From: an uncultured Clostridia bacterium
GTDB lineage: Bacteria > Bacillota > Clostridia > Oscillospirales > Oscillospiraceae
Direction of reading: 5' to 3'
NCBI GenBank assembly: GCA_945635805.1
Contig: CALZCW010000004.1
Span: 1 to 14,397 of the forward strand
Length of the DNA stretch: 14,397 nt
Below, in pieces: positions 1 to 7,119 of this stretch (position 1 is its first letter; each line of letters opens with the position of its first letter). The translations under genes and the position numbers were made by a program. Below the pieces are notes generated by a model. The model was not told the origin of the DNA and did no database searches. It worked only from the letters and a program-made list of their open reading frames with translations.

Positions 1-425
1 GAGATGTCCATGGTGGTCTCGGCGCCGCGATGCACACCGCCGATGCCGCCGGTGGCGAAGACCTTGATGCCCGCCATATGGGCGATGATCATAGTGGTGG
101 TAACGGTGGTGGCACCGTCTTCTCCACGGGCGCACAGGACAGCCAGGTCACGGCGGGAAGCCTTGGCAATGGCAGTGCCCTTCTTTCCGAAGTATTCGAT
201 CTCCTCCTCGGTCAGGCCGGCCTTGAGGCGGCCGCCGATGATGGCGATGGTGGCAGGCACGGCACCGTTCTCACGAATGATCTTCTCGACTGCCAGGGCA
301 GTCTCGACATTCTGCGGATAGGGCATACCATGGGAGATGATGGTGGATTCCAGAGCGACAACAGGCTTGCCGGCGGCGAGGGCCTCAGCGACTTCGGGCT
401 TAATGTCCAGATACTTGTTCAACAT
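1..425 (-). CDS. psuG: Pseudouridine-5'-phosphate glycosidase PsuG (partial, N-terminal part)
   Basis: The enzyme reversibly splits pseudouridine 5'-phosphate into uracil and ribose 5-phosphate; it works in the cytoplasm downstream of the kinase PsuK. Only the first 141 residues are in the window and the gene continues past the left edge. The visible part carries family hallmarks: [17 protein letters not shown] (about residues 23-39), where E26 fits the catalytic glutamate; [16 protein letters not shown] (61-76); K88 in [11 protein letters not shown], which fits the Schiff-base lysine; and [14 protein letters not shown] (123-136). The start is ATG at 425-423, preceded at 434-438 by GGAGG. The gene follows psuK after 30 bases on the same strand, so the two are almost certainly co-transcribed. 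E26 and K88 were assigned by recalled alignment with the E. coli enzyme; family assignment is secure. Confidence 0.95.
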   Translation of the reverse strand, partial: MLNKYLDIKPEVAEALAAGKPVVALESTIISHGMPYPQNVETALAVEKIIRENGAVPATIAIIGGRLKAGLTEEEIEYFGKKGTAIAKASRRDLAVLCARGEDGATTVTTTMIIAHMAGIKVFATGGIGGVHRGAETTMDI

Positions 426-455
426 GATCAATTCCTCCAAAAAAATATTGATTGA

Positions 456-1529
456 TTAAATGCGCTCTCTGACGGCGTTTGCCGAAAGCGCAGGGTTGAT
501 GGTTTCAAAGCTCTCAACGGCGATTGCCGCTGCCGCTGCTGCTGCAGAGGCGGTACCCTCCAGATCGGTCCCCTCCAGATAGGCCCAGGCCAGTGCAGCC
601 ATAAAGGCATCACCCGCACCGGTGGCATTGCGCATGGTTGCCTTGCAGCAGGGCACGAGCCGCATTTCCTTTTGGTCGGCGGCAAGCACACCCTCCGTTC
701 CCAGGGAGATAAATACCCGGTGCAGGCCCGTGTCCAGCAGCGTCTGCGCCGCCTTTTTCAGGCTTGCCTCGTCGGTGATCCTGATCCCGGAGAGCAGCTC
801 CGCCTCAATGCGGTTGGGCTTGAGGGTGTGGAGCTTGCCGAGGATCGGCTTGAGTTTCGCCGCCTTGGCCGTGGAGACGGGGTCGGCAAAAATCGGCGCC
901 GAGCAGTGATCGGCCAGATAGCGCAGGGATTCCGCGGGAATGTTGGTATCCGTTACAACCACCTGGGCGTTGTTCAGCATGGCCAGATTCGCCGCCAGAT
1001 AGCCCGGTGTGATGCGGTCACATATTTCCATGTCGGAGATCGCCAGCGCCATGTCGCCGTCGCTGTCGTTGAGGAACAGATAAGTCGGCGTCGCGCCGCC
1101 GGCAACGGAAAGCGCATGGCTGATGTCGATGCCCAGCTCCCCGCAGGAAGCGGCGATACGCTGGGCATAAAGGTCGTCGCCGAAGGCCGTCAGAAAACGG
1201 ACATCCACGCCGAGCAGGCTCATGTTATGGGCAATATTGCGCCCGACGCCGCCGAGGCTCATGCGCACCTTGCCCGGGTTGGAATCCTTCGCAACCAGCG
1301 GCGCAAAGGACCGGCCGCCGATGTCCATATTCACACCGCCGACCACGACGGCATAGGTCCCTGAGCGCAGCACATAGCCCTTGCCCGCGATATAGCCTTT
1401 TTTCATCAGGTTGGAGATATGCACCGCCACGGAAGAACGCGTGATACCCGCTTTCTCCGCCAATTGCTCCTGGGAGATCATGGGGTCGGCCTCGATCCAC
1501 TGCAGGATCTGCCGTTCTCTCTGGGTCAT
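456..1529 (-). CDS. psuK: Pseudouridine kinase PsuK, HTH-PfkB fusion
   Basis: A PfkB/ribokinase-family sugar kinase of 357 residues, expected to phosphorylate pseudouridine to its 5'-phosphate for the adjacent PsuG. Residues 1-52 form a winged helix-turn-helix (TQRERQILQWIEADPMISQ, then a recognition helix near ITRSSVAVHISNLMKKGYI). The kinase fold begins at AVVVGGVNMDIGG (60-72). SLGGVGRNIAHNMSLLG (91-107) is the first PfkB signature. NATGAGDAFMAALAWAY (301-317) is the second, with D307 as the likely catalytic base. An alanine-rich run (329-335) lies in the normal C-terminal helix. ATG at 1529 has a GGAAGG site about 8 bases upstream. Context with psuG supports the substrate; on sequence alone it could be another nucleoside or sugar kinase. 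The HTH may make it a DNA-binding regulator as well (inference). Confidence 0.9.
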   Translation of the reverse strand: MTQRERQILQWIEADPMISQEQLAEKAGITRSSVAVHISNLMKKGYIAGKGYVLRSGTYAVVVGGVNMDIGGRSFAPLVAKDSNPGKVRMSLGGVGRNIAHNMSLLGVDVRFLTAFGDDLYAQRIAASCGELGIDISHALSVAGGATPTYLFLNDSDGDMALAISDMEICDRITPGYLAANLAMLNNAQVVVTDTNIPAESLRYLADHCSAPIFADPVSTAKAAKLKPILGKLHTLKPNRIEAELLSGIRITDEASLKKAAQTLLDTGLHRVFISLGTEGVLAADQKEMRLVPCCKATMRNATGAGDAFMAALAWAYLEGTDLEGTASAAAAAAAIAVESFETINPALSANAVRERI

Positions 1530-1552
1530 GGGCTCACCTTCCTTTCGCGTTT

Positions 1553-1581
1553 ATTATACCCGATCCTTTTCCATATGTCAA
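1553..1581 (-). promoter_or_regulatory. Consensus sigma-A promoter of psuK-psuG
   Basis: On the minus strand the -35 box is TTGACA (1581-1576) and the -10 box is TATAAT (1558-1553), separated by exactly 17 bases. Both boxes match the consensus at all six positions. Transcription would start near 1546, leaving a leader of under 20 bases before the psuK ATG. Just upstream of the -35 lie A-tracts at 1585-1588, 1596-1600 and 1606-1609, spaced about one helical turn apart, like an UP element or bent DNA. The upstream A-tracts reach to within a few bases of the stop codon of the acetyltransferase gene. Confidence 0.85.
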
Positions 1582-1612
1582 TAGAAAATCTAAAGAAAAA
1601 TAAAGAAAATAA

Positions 1613-2152
1613 TCATTTGTTTATTTTATCCCAGGGGATCGGGAATTTTTCCGGTTCTCCCAATTCACACAACTGCTTTTCCAGCCAAATCACGTCGTAC
1701 CACCGGCCCAGCTTGAAGCCGACCTGCCGGTAGACCGCCGTCTGCCGGTAGCCCAGGGCCTCATGGAAGCGGACGGAGGCGATGTTTGCTGAGGTGACGA
1801 CGGCAAAGACCTTGCGGACGCCCTGGGCGCGCAGAATGTCCTCGATGCGGGCGTAGAGCTGCCGTCCCACGCCCCTGCCTCGGACGGAGGCATCCAGGTA
1901 GCAGGAGATCTCCGCGTTCCAGGCGTAGGCGGCCCGTTCAAAGGCGCGTCCGGCATAGGCATAGCCCAGCACCCGGCCTTCCTCCTCCCAGACAAGCCAG
2001 GGGTAGACTGCGATATGTTCCTCCAGGCGGTGGTTAAATTCCTCCACGGTGGGCGTTATGTATTCAAAACTCACCGCTGTATTCCGGACAAAATCATCAT
2101 AGATTTCCAACATGGCGGGAACATCTGCCGCCACAGCGCGTCGAATGGACAT
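1613..2152 (-). CDS. GNAT N-acetyltransferase, phosphinothricin acetyltransferase-like
   Basis: A 179-residue acetyl-CoA-dependent N-acetyltransferase of the PAT/YncA (MnaT) subgroup. The N-terminus MSIRRAVAADVPAMLEIYDD and the segment NTAVSFEYITPTVEEF (24-39) are typical of this subgroup. AEISCYLDASVRGRGVGRQL (80-99) holds strand 4 and the acetyl-CoA pyrophosphate loop RGRGVG (91-96), with E81 as a likely catalytic acid. SANIASVRFHEALGY (121-135) and GFKLGRWYDVIWLEK (145-159) complete the fold. Relatives acetylate phosphinothricin, methionine sulfoximine or amino acids; the real substrate here cannot be read from sequence. ATG at 2152 has an AAGGTG site upstream. No terminator hairpin is visible between its stop and the psuK promoter, so some transcription may continue into psuK-psuG. 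Confidence 0.88.
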   Translation of the reverse strand: MSIRRAVAADVPAMLEIYDDFVRNTAVSFEYITPTVEEFNHRLEEHIAVYPWLVWEEEGRVLGYAYAGRAFERAAYAWNAEISCYLDASVRGRGVGRQLYARIEDILRAQGVRKVFAVVTSANIASVRFHEALGYRQTAVYRQVGFKLGRWYDVIWLEKQLCELGEPEKFPIPWDKINK

Positions 2153-2173
2153 AGCAACACCTTCTTTTAAGGG

Positions 2174-2202
2174 ATTCTATCACACCGGAGCGAATCGTGC
2201 AA
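2174..2202 (-). promoter_or_regulatory. Likely promoter of the GNAT gene
   Basis: On the minus strand TAGAAT (2179-2174) is preceded by TGA, giving an extended -10 (TGnTAGAAT). A weak -35, TTGCAC (2202-2197), lies 17 bases upstream. It points into the acetyltransferase gene and is back-to-back with the promoter of the FUSC gene. Confidence 0.6.
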
Positions 2203-2223
2203 GATTTTCGCCGGAAGCCGCCC

Positions 2224-2252
2224 TTGCGCTTGCTCCGTTGATTTGGTATACT
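2224..2252 (+). promoter_or_regulatory. Likely promoter of the FUSC-family gene
   Basis: TATACT (2247-2252) is preceded by TGG, an extended -10. The -35 position 17 bases upstream (2224-2229) reads TTGCGC, matching only three consensus bases. A strong AGGAGG ribosome site follows at 2269-2274, nine bases before the ATG. Confidence 0.6.
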
Positions 2253-2283
2253 TTTATCGGAAATAGAAAGGAGGCGGATACGG

Positions 2284-3189
2284 ATGCTCCGCTGGAAACA
2301 TATCTCTCTTGGTACGCGGGTGGTCAAGACCGCCATCGCTGTGACCCTGTCGGTCTTCCTGATCCGCTTTTTCGCCACCGATGACCTTTCGGTCTTTTAC
2401 GCTGGCTTCGGCGCGCTGATCGCCATGGACACGACCTTTTCCAATTCTCTCCGCCAGGGTCTGACCCAGTTGATCGGTGTGCTGGCGGGTACGGTCATGG
2501 GCTATCTGTCGGTGCTGCTGTTCCCGTCCATGACGCCGGCGTGGATGGCCGGTCTGGGCGTTCTGCTGCTCATTGTCCTGTGCAATGCCCTGAAGCTGTC
2601 CTTTTCCGCGTCGCTTTCCTGCATCATTTTTCTCTCGGCCTGTCTGACGCCGACGGACGACATCGTCCGCGATTCCCTGTTCCGTCTGCGGGACTCCTCT
2701 CTGGGCATCGGCATCGCCCTGGTAGTCAACGCTCTGATCCGGCCCTACAACAACAAAAAGCGTATCCTCGCCCTGCTGGGAAGGCTCCGCGCACAGATCC
2801 CCGGTGACATCGAGCAGATCGTCGTAAAGGAGCAGTTCCCTGACCTTCAGGAGTCCGTAGCAATACTGCGGCAGCTGGACCGGGAGCTGAACCTTTACCA
2901 CAGCCAGCACTTTTTCCACCGCAAGCATGATGATGAAGCCCTGCTGCGTGGCTGCTACCAGTTGGCTCAGCGGATGCTGCAGGAGATGGAGGCCATCTGC
3001 GGCATGGACTGTCTGGGCGATCTGGCCATGGAAAACGCCGCCGTCATGCAGGAGCTTGGCATGGAGCTGCCGGAGGCCGGTCTGCCCGGCCGCAAATGCA
3101 CCCGCCATGACACCATCGTGATGAACTACCATCTGGATAAGCTCCTCAGCGCCTATCAATACCTGGGCGAACTGATGAAACTGGCATAA
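2284..3189 (+). CDS. FUSC / aromatic acid exporter family membrane protein
   Basis: A 301-residue inner-membrane protein resembling the small Gram-positive members of the aromatic acid exporter / FUSC superfamily (DUF939 type). The N-terminal half is hydrophobic with about five to six membrane segments: roughly residues 13-29, 36-50, 62-80, 86-104, 106-122 and 138-152. The conserved junction RLRDSSLGIGIALVVNALIRP (134-154) is typical, as is GLTQLIGVLAGTVMGYL (59-75). The C-terminal half (about 155-301) is soluble and helical with several His and Cys residues, and probably faces the cytoplasm. Larger relatives export aromatic carboxylates; no substrate can be assigned here. ATG at 2284 is set by AGGAGG. 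It is followed by a terminator and then the M14 peptidase gene on the same strand. Confidence 0.82.
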   Translation: MLRWKHISLGTRVVKTAIAVTLSVFLIRFFATDDLSVFYAGFGALIAMDTTFSNSLRQGLTQLIGVLAGTVMGYLSVLLFPSMTPAWMAGLGVLLLIVLCNALKLSFSASLSCIIFLSACLTPTDDIVRDSLFRLRDSSLGIGIALVVNALIRPYNNKKRILALLGRLRAQIPGDIEQIVVKEQFPDLQESVAILRQLDRELNLYHSQHFFHRKHDDEALLRGCYQLAQRMLQEMEAICGMDCLGDLAMENAAVMQELGMELPEAGLPGRKCTRHDTIVMNYHLDKLLSAYQYLGELMKLA

Positions 3190-3194
3190 AGCGT

Positions 3195-3232
3195 TCCCCT
3201 CCGGCATAGGTTTCGTCGGAGGGGATTTTTTT
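3195..3232 (+). terminator. Rho-independent terminator after the FUSC gene
   Basis: The stem pairs CCCCTCCG (3196-3203) with CGGAGGGG (3217-3224) across a 13-base loop, extended by a T-A pair (3195/3225), and is followed by seven T (3226-3232). It lies six bases after the FUSC stop codon. The same 3' arm is the ribosome site of the next gene, so the terminator may be leaky or act as an attenuator. Confidence 0.85.
3218..3224 (+). promoter_or_regulatory. Ribosome binding site inside the terminator's 3' arm
   Basis: GGAGGGG sits six bases before the TTG at 3231. When the terminator hairpin forms, this site is buried in the stem, so termination and translation of the M14 gene would be mutually exclusive on one RNA. 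The reading frame has a stop (TAG, 3207-3209) inside the hairpin loop, so the protein cannot begin farther upstream. Confidence 0.65.
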
Positions 3233-4442
3233 GAATTACACCGACCTTGCACTGCGCCGCGCAGGCGCTGCGGATTTGATCGAATTTCAGACCCGCGAGG
3301 GTCTTTTCCCGTCGGGCCGGGAGGACGTTCTGACGCTGCAGCGTCTGACGCCCTACCTGTTGGGTTATGAACGCTACATGGTCAAGCCAGGAGACAGCTT
3401 TTACCGTCTGGCGCGGCAGTTCGGCACCACGGTCCGGGCCATCGTCACCGCCAATCCCGATCTGGATCCCCGGCGGCTTTCCGTGGGGCAGTATCTCATC
3501 ATACCCTACGGTTTTCCCGTGGTGCCGACGGATCTGCCTTTTACCTCGGAGCTGCTGGCGCTGTGCATCCACGGCCTGACGGTGCGCTATCCGTTTTTGA
3601 CACAGCGGCGCATCGCGGTCACCGCTTACGGGCGGCCCGTAACAATGCTGAAGTTGGGAAACGGGCCCCGCTCCGTTCTCTACAATGCCAGCCACCATGC
3701 CAACGAATGGATCACCACCCCGGTTCTGATGAAATTCCTGGAGGATTACGCCCGGGCCGTCTCGGAGGGGGGCAGGATCTTTGACCTGGATGCGGCAGCG
3801 CTGTTCCGGTCGGTCCAGCTCTACCTGGTGCCCATGGTGGATCCGGACGGGGTGGACCTGGTGACCGGCGCCATTGCCCCCGGCAGTGAGGAATACCTGG
3901 CAGCGCAGGAGATCGCCGCCTATTTTCCTTCGATTCCCTTCCCCGACGGCTGGAAAGCCAACCTTCGCGGCGTGGACCTGAATCTCAACTATCCCGCCGG
4001 GTGGGAGCAGGCCCGGGAAAATAAATTTGCCCTGGGCTTTGACCGTCCGGCGCCCCGGGACTATGTGGGCCAGGCACCTCTGGACCAGCCGGAAAGCACC
4101 GCCATGGCCGAACTGACACGCCTGATAGACCCGGCCATGACCCTCTCCTATCACACTCAGGGAGAGGTTATCTACTGGAAATTTCTGAATTTGGAGCCGG
4201 AAGGGGCGCGGGCTCTGGGCGAACGGTTTGCCCGGGTCAGCGGCTATACGCTGGAGGACACACCCTATGCCTCTGGATTTGCCGGCTACAAGGATTGGTT
4301 CATTCAGACCTTTGACCGTCCCGGCTACACGATTGAAGCAGGTCTGGGCGAGAATCCCCTGCCCCTGTCCCAGTTTGATTCCATCTACGAACGTAATCTC
4401 GGCATCCTCGCCCTGGGGCTGCAATACGGTGCCGGCGGCTAA
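3231..4442 (+). CDS. LysM-containing M14 peptidase, gamma-D-Glu-diaminopimelate endopeptidase-like
   Basis: A zinc carboxypeptidase-family (M14) enzyme of 403 residues, probably cutting the gamma-D-glutamyl-diaminopimelate bond of cell-wall peptides. A LysM domain covers about 50-95 (VKPGDSFYRLARQFGTTV ... LSVGQYLIIP). The catalytic domain follows, with zinc ligands H156 and E159 (ASHHANEW) and H308 (SYHTQGE), and catalytic E369 (GYTIEAGLGENP). GVDLNLNYP (248-256) stands where carboxypeptidase A has the Asn-Arg pair that binds a free C-terminus, which fits an endopeptidase or DAP-type substrate. Residues 1-46 (ADLIEFQTREGLFPSG ... TPYLLGY) resemble an incomplete peptidoglycan-binding domain. 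No signal peptide is seen. The start is TTG with GGAGGGG six bases upstream; an upstream in-frame stop excludes a longer form. No separate promoter was found, so expression probably depends on read-through from the FUSC gene. Confidence 0.88.
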   Translation: MNYTDLALRRAGAADLIEFQTREGLFPSGREDVLTLQRLTPYLLGYERYMVKPGDSFYRLARQFGTTVRAIVTANPDLDPRRLSVGQYLIIPYGFPVVPTDLPFTSELLALCIHGLTVRYPFLTQRRIAVTAYGRPVTMLKLGNGPRSVLYNASHHANEWITTPVLMKFLEDYARAVSEGGRIFDLDAAALFRSVQLYLVPMVDPDGVDLVTGAIAPGSEEYLAAQEIAAYFPSIPFPDGWKANLRGVDLNLNYPAGWEQARENKFALGFDRPAPRDYVGQAPLDQPESTAMAELTRLIDPAMTLSYHTQGEVIYWKFLNLEPEGARALGERFARVSGYTLEDTPYASGFAGYKDWFIQTFDRPGYTIEAGLGENPLPLSQFDSIYERNLGILALGLQYGAGG

Positions 4443-4465
4443 GCCTTTTCGCTGAAAATGGCATT

Positions 4466-4494
4466 GGGCGGCTCTCCCATACGGAGAGCCGCCC
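4466..4494. terminator. Bidirectional terminator hairpin between convergent genes
   Basis: A perfect 12-bp stem pairs GGGCGGCTCTCC (4466-4477) with GGAGAGCCGCCC (4483-4494) around a 5-base loop. It lies 24 bases after the M14 stop codon and 7 bases after the PBP2 stop codon on the other strand. The plus side is followed by GTTCTTATT; the minus side has a later ATTTTC. Both U-tracts are weak, but placement between convergent stop codons makes a shared terminator the best reading. Confidence 0.75.
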
Positions 4495-4501
4495 GTTCTT
4501 A

Positions 4502-6571
4502 TTAACCTGTTCTGTTTTCGCCGGGGACGGTGTCAACACTGCCGCTCTCAGAGAAATACTTGTCCAGGATGGCCTTGGCGATATTGCCCAGATTGCCGCC
4601 CTGAGCGCCCTTTTCCACATAGATGGTGATGGCGATTTCGGGATCGTCGGCAGGCGCGTAGAGGACGTAGGAAGCGTTATCGGAGCCGCCGGAGCCATGT
4701 TCTGCCGTGCCGGTTTTGGCGCAGACCTGAATGTCATAGTTGCCGAACACGGAAGCGCAGGTACCGCTGTTGGCGGCCATTTCCATGCCCTCCTTGTAGG
4801 CATTGTAAGCGGCATCGTTGATCTCGAACTGGTTGAGGATAATGGGCTGATTGTCATAGACCAGCTCCTCGTAATCCGACGAGAGGACGCGGCTCAGGAA
4901 GGTCGCCTTGTAGCGGGTACCGCGGTTGGCCAGGGTGGCCGTATAGGAGCAAAGCTGCATGGGAGTAAAGCGGTTTTCCGACTGGCCGATGGCCGTAGCT
5001 ACCAGGTCTCCGCCGTACCAGACGCTGTAGTCACCCTGGTAGAGTGCATCCTTGACCTCCGGGTTGGAGCGGTGGCCGGTCGTTTCGTTAAGCTCAATGC
5101 CCGTCGATTCGCCCAGGCCGAAGAGCTTGGAGGTCTCGTCGATCAGGTCGATGCCGGTGAGCCAGCCGACCTCATAAAAATAGTAGTTGCACGAAACGGA
5201 TAGGGCCTGGCGAACATCTACTACGCCGTGGGTCAAGTGCTGCGTGGTCCACAGCATACATCGTGGCCAGTAGCCCACGTCGGCAAAGCGGGTGTAGATG
5301 CCCTCGTCAAGGACGGTAAAGCCCGGCTCGACGATCTCATTGTTCAGCGCCGCCACCGTTGTGACCATCTTAAAAATGGAGCCGGGTGGATAGGTGGCAA
5401 TGAGGGCGCGGTTAAAGAGGGGATCGTAGTCCTCCTCCAGGATGTCGTTGTAATTCTCAAAGAAGGTGGAAAGGTCGTAGGTGGGATAGCTGGCACAGGC
5501 CAGGACCTCACCGGTTTTGACCTTCATGACCACCACGGCGCCTCCCTCGGCATCCATGCCGCTCTGGCTGCTGCCGATTCCGTTTTCCCGCAGATTCAGG
5601 ATCAGCTTTTCCAGCTCGTCCTCGCTGACCCGCTGCAGATCCAGGTCGATGGAAAGTTCCACGTTGTTGCCGGCGATCGGCTCGGTGACATAGTGCTCCT
5701 CAATGACGGTGCCGTCAATGGCAACAGTCGTCTCTAACAGGCCGTCGGTACCGTGGAGCTGCAGCTCAAAAGCCTCCTCCAGGCCGGTCTGACCCACCTC
5801 GGCATCCATGGAGTAGTCATACTGCTCGTAGTATTCCCACTGTTCGGCGTCCATCTTTCCCACATAGCCGAGAATATGGGCCGCGTAGTCCGTGTGGTAT
5901 TCCCGGACGGTGGAGGTGGTGACGCTGACGCCGGGGACATTCAGTTCCATCAGCGCCGCCAGTGCCGGCGCGTCAATGTCGTTGACCAGCTCATAGTTGG
6001 GCAGATTGGTGCAAAAGCGCAGCTCCAGCTCATAGCGGATAGAGATGACCGCACGGGCCTCCTCCTCGGTCCAGGTATCCGGGATGTTATAGCGGTCCCG
6101 CAGGCGGCGGATGAGCTGCGGCGCGGAAATATCCGGGTCCCAGTCGCGTCTGGACAGGAAGGTGTTAAAGTACCCGTTCCAAGCGGAGGAATACTGGTCC
6201 GTCGTATACTCATAGGGCTTTTCCCTGGTAACGGGCAGGTGGTCGATGATCTCCAGGTCATACTCCGAGCAGAGCTGCACCAGGCGGCGCAGGTTTTCGT
6301 TAGGGTCGTCGGAGCTGAACAGTACATCGTAAAACAGCAGGACGTTGTAGGCAGCACGGTTGCCGATGAGGACATTGCCGTTGCGGTCCAGGATCTCGCC
6401 GCGGGCAGCCGTGACTCTCGTATAATAGGTGAAAGTATCCACGTCGGAATCGGTGCGGACCGTCGCCTCGCGCACCTGTAATTGAAACAGCCGCACGCTG
6501 AAAATGCCCAGCATCAAAGCAATGAGCACAAGCACCGACATGGCGCGGAAGGAAAATCTATGTTGATTCAT
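4502..6571 (-). CDS. mrdA: Penicillin-binding protein 2 (elongation transpeptidase)
   Basis: Class B penicillin-binding protein, the D,D-transpeptidase of the lateral-wall synthesis machine; 689 residues from the chosen start. A single N-terminal membrane anchor (about 12-31, VLVLIALMLGIFSVRLFQLQ region) is followed by the pedestal domain with RGEILDRNGNVL (57-68). The transpeptidase domain has all three motifs: S398-x-x-K401 in YPPGSIFKM, S460-C-N462 in SVSCNYYF, and K619-T-G621 in CAKTGTAEH. An ATG at 6571-6569 with GGAG ten bases upstream is preferred over an in-frame TTG at 6592 that lacks a clear ribosome site. It overlaps the end of mreD by 14 bases, implying translational coupling. Last gene of the maf-mre operon. 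The symbol follows operon context; B. subtilis homologues are called pbpA or pbpH. Confidence 0.95.
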   Translation of the reverse strand: MNQHRFSFRAMSVLVLIALMLGIFSVRLFQLQVREATVRTDSDVDTFTYYTRVTAARGEILDRNGNVLIGNRAAYNVLLFYDVLFSSDDPNENLRRLVQLCSEYDLEIIDHLPVTREKPYEYTTDQYSSAWNGYFNTFLSRRDWDPDISAPQLIRRLRDRYNIPDTWTEEEARAVISIRYELELRFCTNLPNYELVNDIDAPALAALMELNVPGVSVTTSTVREYHTDYAAHILGYVGKMDAEQWEYYEQYDYSMDAEVGQTGLEEAFELQLHGTDGLLETTVAIDGTVIEEHYVTEPIAGNNVELSIDLDLQRVSEDELEKLILNLRENGIGSSQSGMDAEGGAVVVMKVKTGEVLACASYPTYDLSTFFENYNDILEEDYDPLFNRALIATYPPGSIFKMVTTVAALNNEIVEPGFTVLDEGIYTRFADVGYWPRCMLWTTQHLTHGVVDVRQALSVSCNYYFYEVGWLTGIDLIDETSKLFGLGESTGIELNETTGHRSNPEVKDALYQGDYSVWYGGDLVATAIGQSENRFTPMQLCSYTATLANRGTRYKATFLSRVLSSDYEELVYDNQPIILNQFEINDAAYNAYKEGMEMAANSGTCASVFGNYDIQVCAKTGTAEHGSGGSDNASYVLYAPADDPEIAITIYVEKGAQGGNLGNIAKAILDKYFSESGSVDTVPGENRTG

Positions 6572-7094
6572 ATGGCTCTCCGACTTTCTCAATGCACTTG
6601 ACCAGCAGATAGATCAGCGGCTGGGCAAGGAGGGAAACAAAAACGCAGGGAAGCAGTTCCGACAGGTACAGGCCTCCCGGCAGACCGTCAAAGAAATACT
6701 TCAGGATAAAAATGGTCGACTGCTCCAACAGCAGGGTCACCGCTGTGATAATCAGGCAGGAAAGGAAACGGTTTTCCAGCACGACACGGCACAGCAGGCC
6801 ACCGGCGATGGGCAGCACCGTCAGGAGCAGCAGGCTGACGCTTCCCATATCCGCACCGGAAAGGCACCAGAACAGGGAAGTCAGCAGGGCAAACAGTCCG
6901 CCCCGGTCAGGTCCCTCCCGCAAACACACGCAACAGATGACCAGCGGCACAAGCTGGGGATGGACTCCCAGCAGCGTCCGGTTGCCGAAAACCACGGTCT
7001 GCAGCATCATGGCAAGCAGAAACAGCAGGGCATAGAGGGTCCAGCGCAGGATGTGCAGCCACTGCTTCGGCGTGATATAAAGTTTATCCAGCAT
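6558..7094 (-). CDS. mreD: Rod shape-determining protein MreD
   Basis: A small integral membrane protein of the elongasome (178 residues from the chosen start) that works with MreC and PBP2. About five or six hydrophobic segments fill the protein, including LRWTLYALLFLLAMMLQTVV (17-36) and LLLLTVLPIAGGLLC. The loop REGPDRGGLFALLTSLFW, with its charged pair before a glycine-rich helix, is the usual MreD landmark. The start is the ATG at 7094-7092, preceded by GGAGGAGGG about six bases upstream. An in-frame ATG at 7145 would add 17 polar residues and place this ribosome site inside the coding region, so it is rejected. The 3' end overlaps PBP2 by 14 bases. The gap to mreC is unusually long and palindromic. 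Confidence 0.9.
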   Translation of the reverse strand: MLDKLYITPKQWLHILRWTLYALLFLLAMMLQTVVFGNRTLLGVHPQLVPLVICCVCLREGPDRGGLFALLTSLFWCLSGADMGSVSLLLLTVLPIAGGLLCRVVLENRFLSCLIITAVTLLLEQSTIFILKYFFDGLPGGLYLSELLPCVFVSLLAQPLIYLLVKCIEKVGEPYEST

Positions 7095-7119
7095 GGCTGT
7101 CCCTCCTCCTTCTAATACT

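Noticed and set aside
515..550. Poly-alanine codon run in psuK as a possible repeat expansion
   Set aside because: It lies in the C-terminal helix where PfkB kinases are normally alanine-rich, and codons are mixed, so slippage expansion is not indicated.
2254..3252. Open frame of 332 codons on the minus strand, opposite the FUSC gene
   Set aside because: It is a shadow of the membrane protein gene and its product is Gln/His/Arg-rich without motifs. The plus strand has the promoter, AGGAGG and terminator.
3156..4424. Long open frame of 422 codons on the minus strand, opposite the M14 gene
   Set aside because: It mirrors the M14 gene, which has full catalytic motifs. The reverse product shows no known motif, is rich in Gln/His/Arg/Gly, and has no good ribosome site.
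6572..6592. Upstream TTG start for PBP2 adding seven residues
   Set aside because: No clear ribosome site precedes it, while the ATG at 6571 has GGAG at a usable distance.
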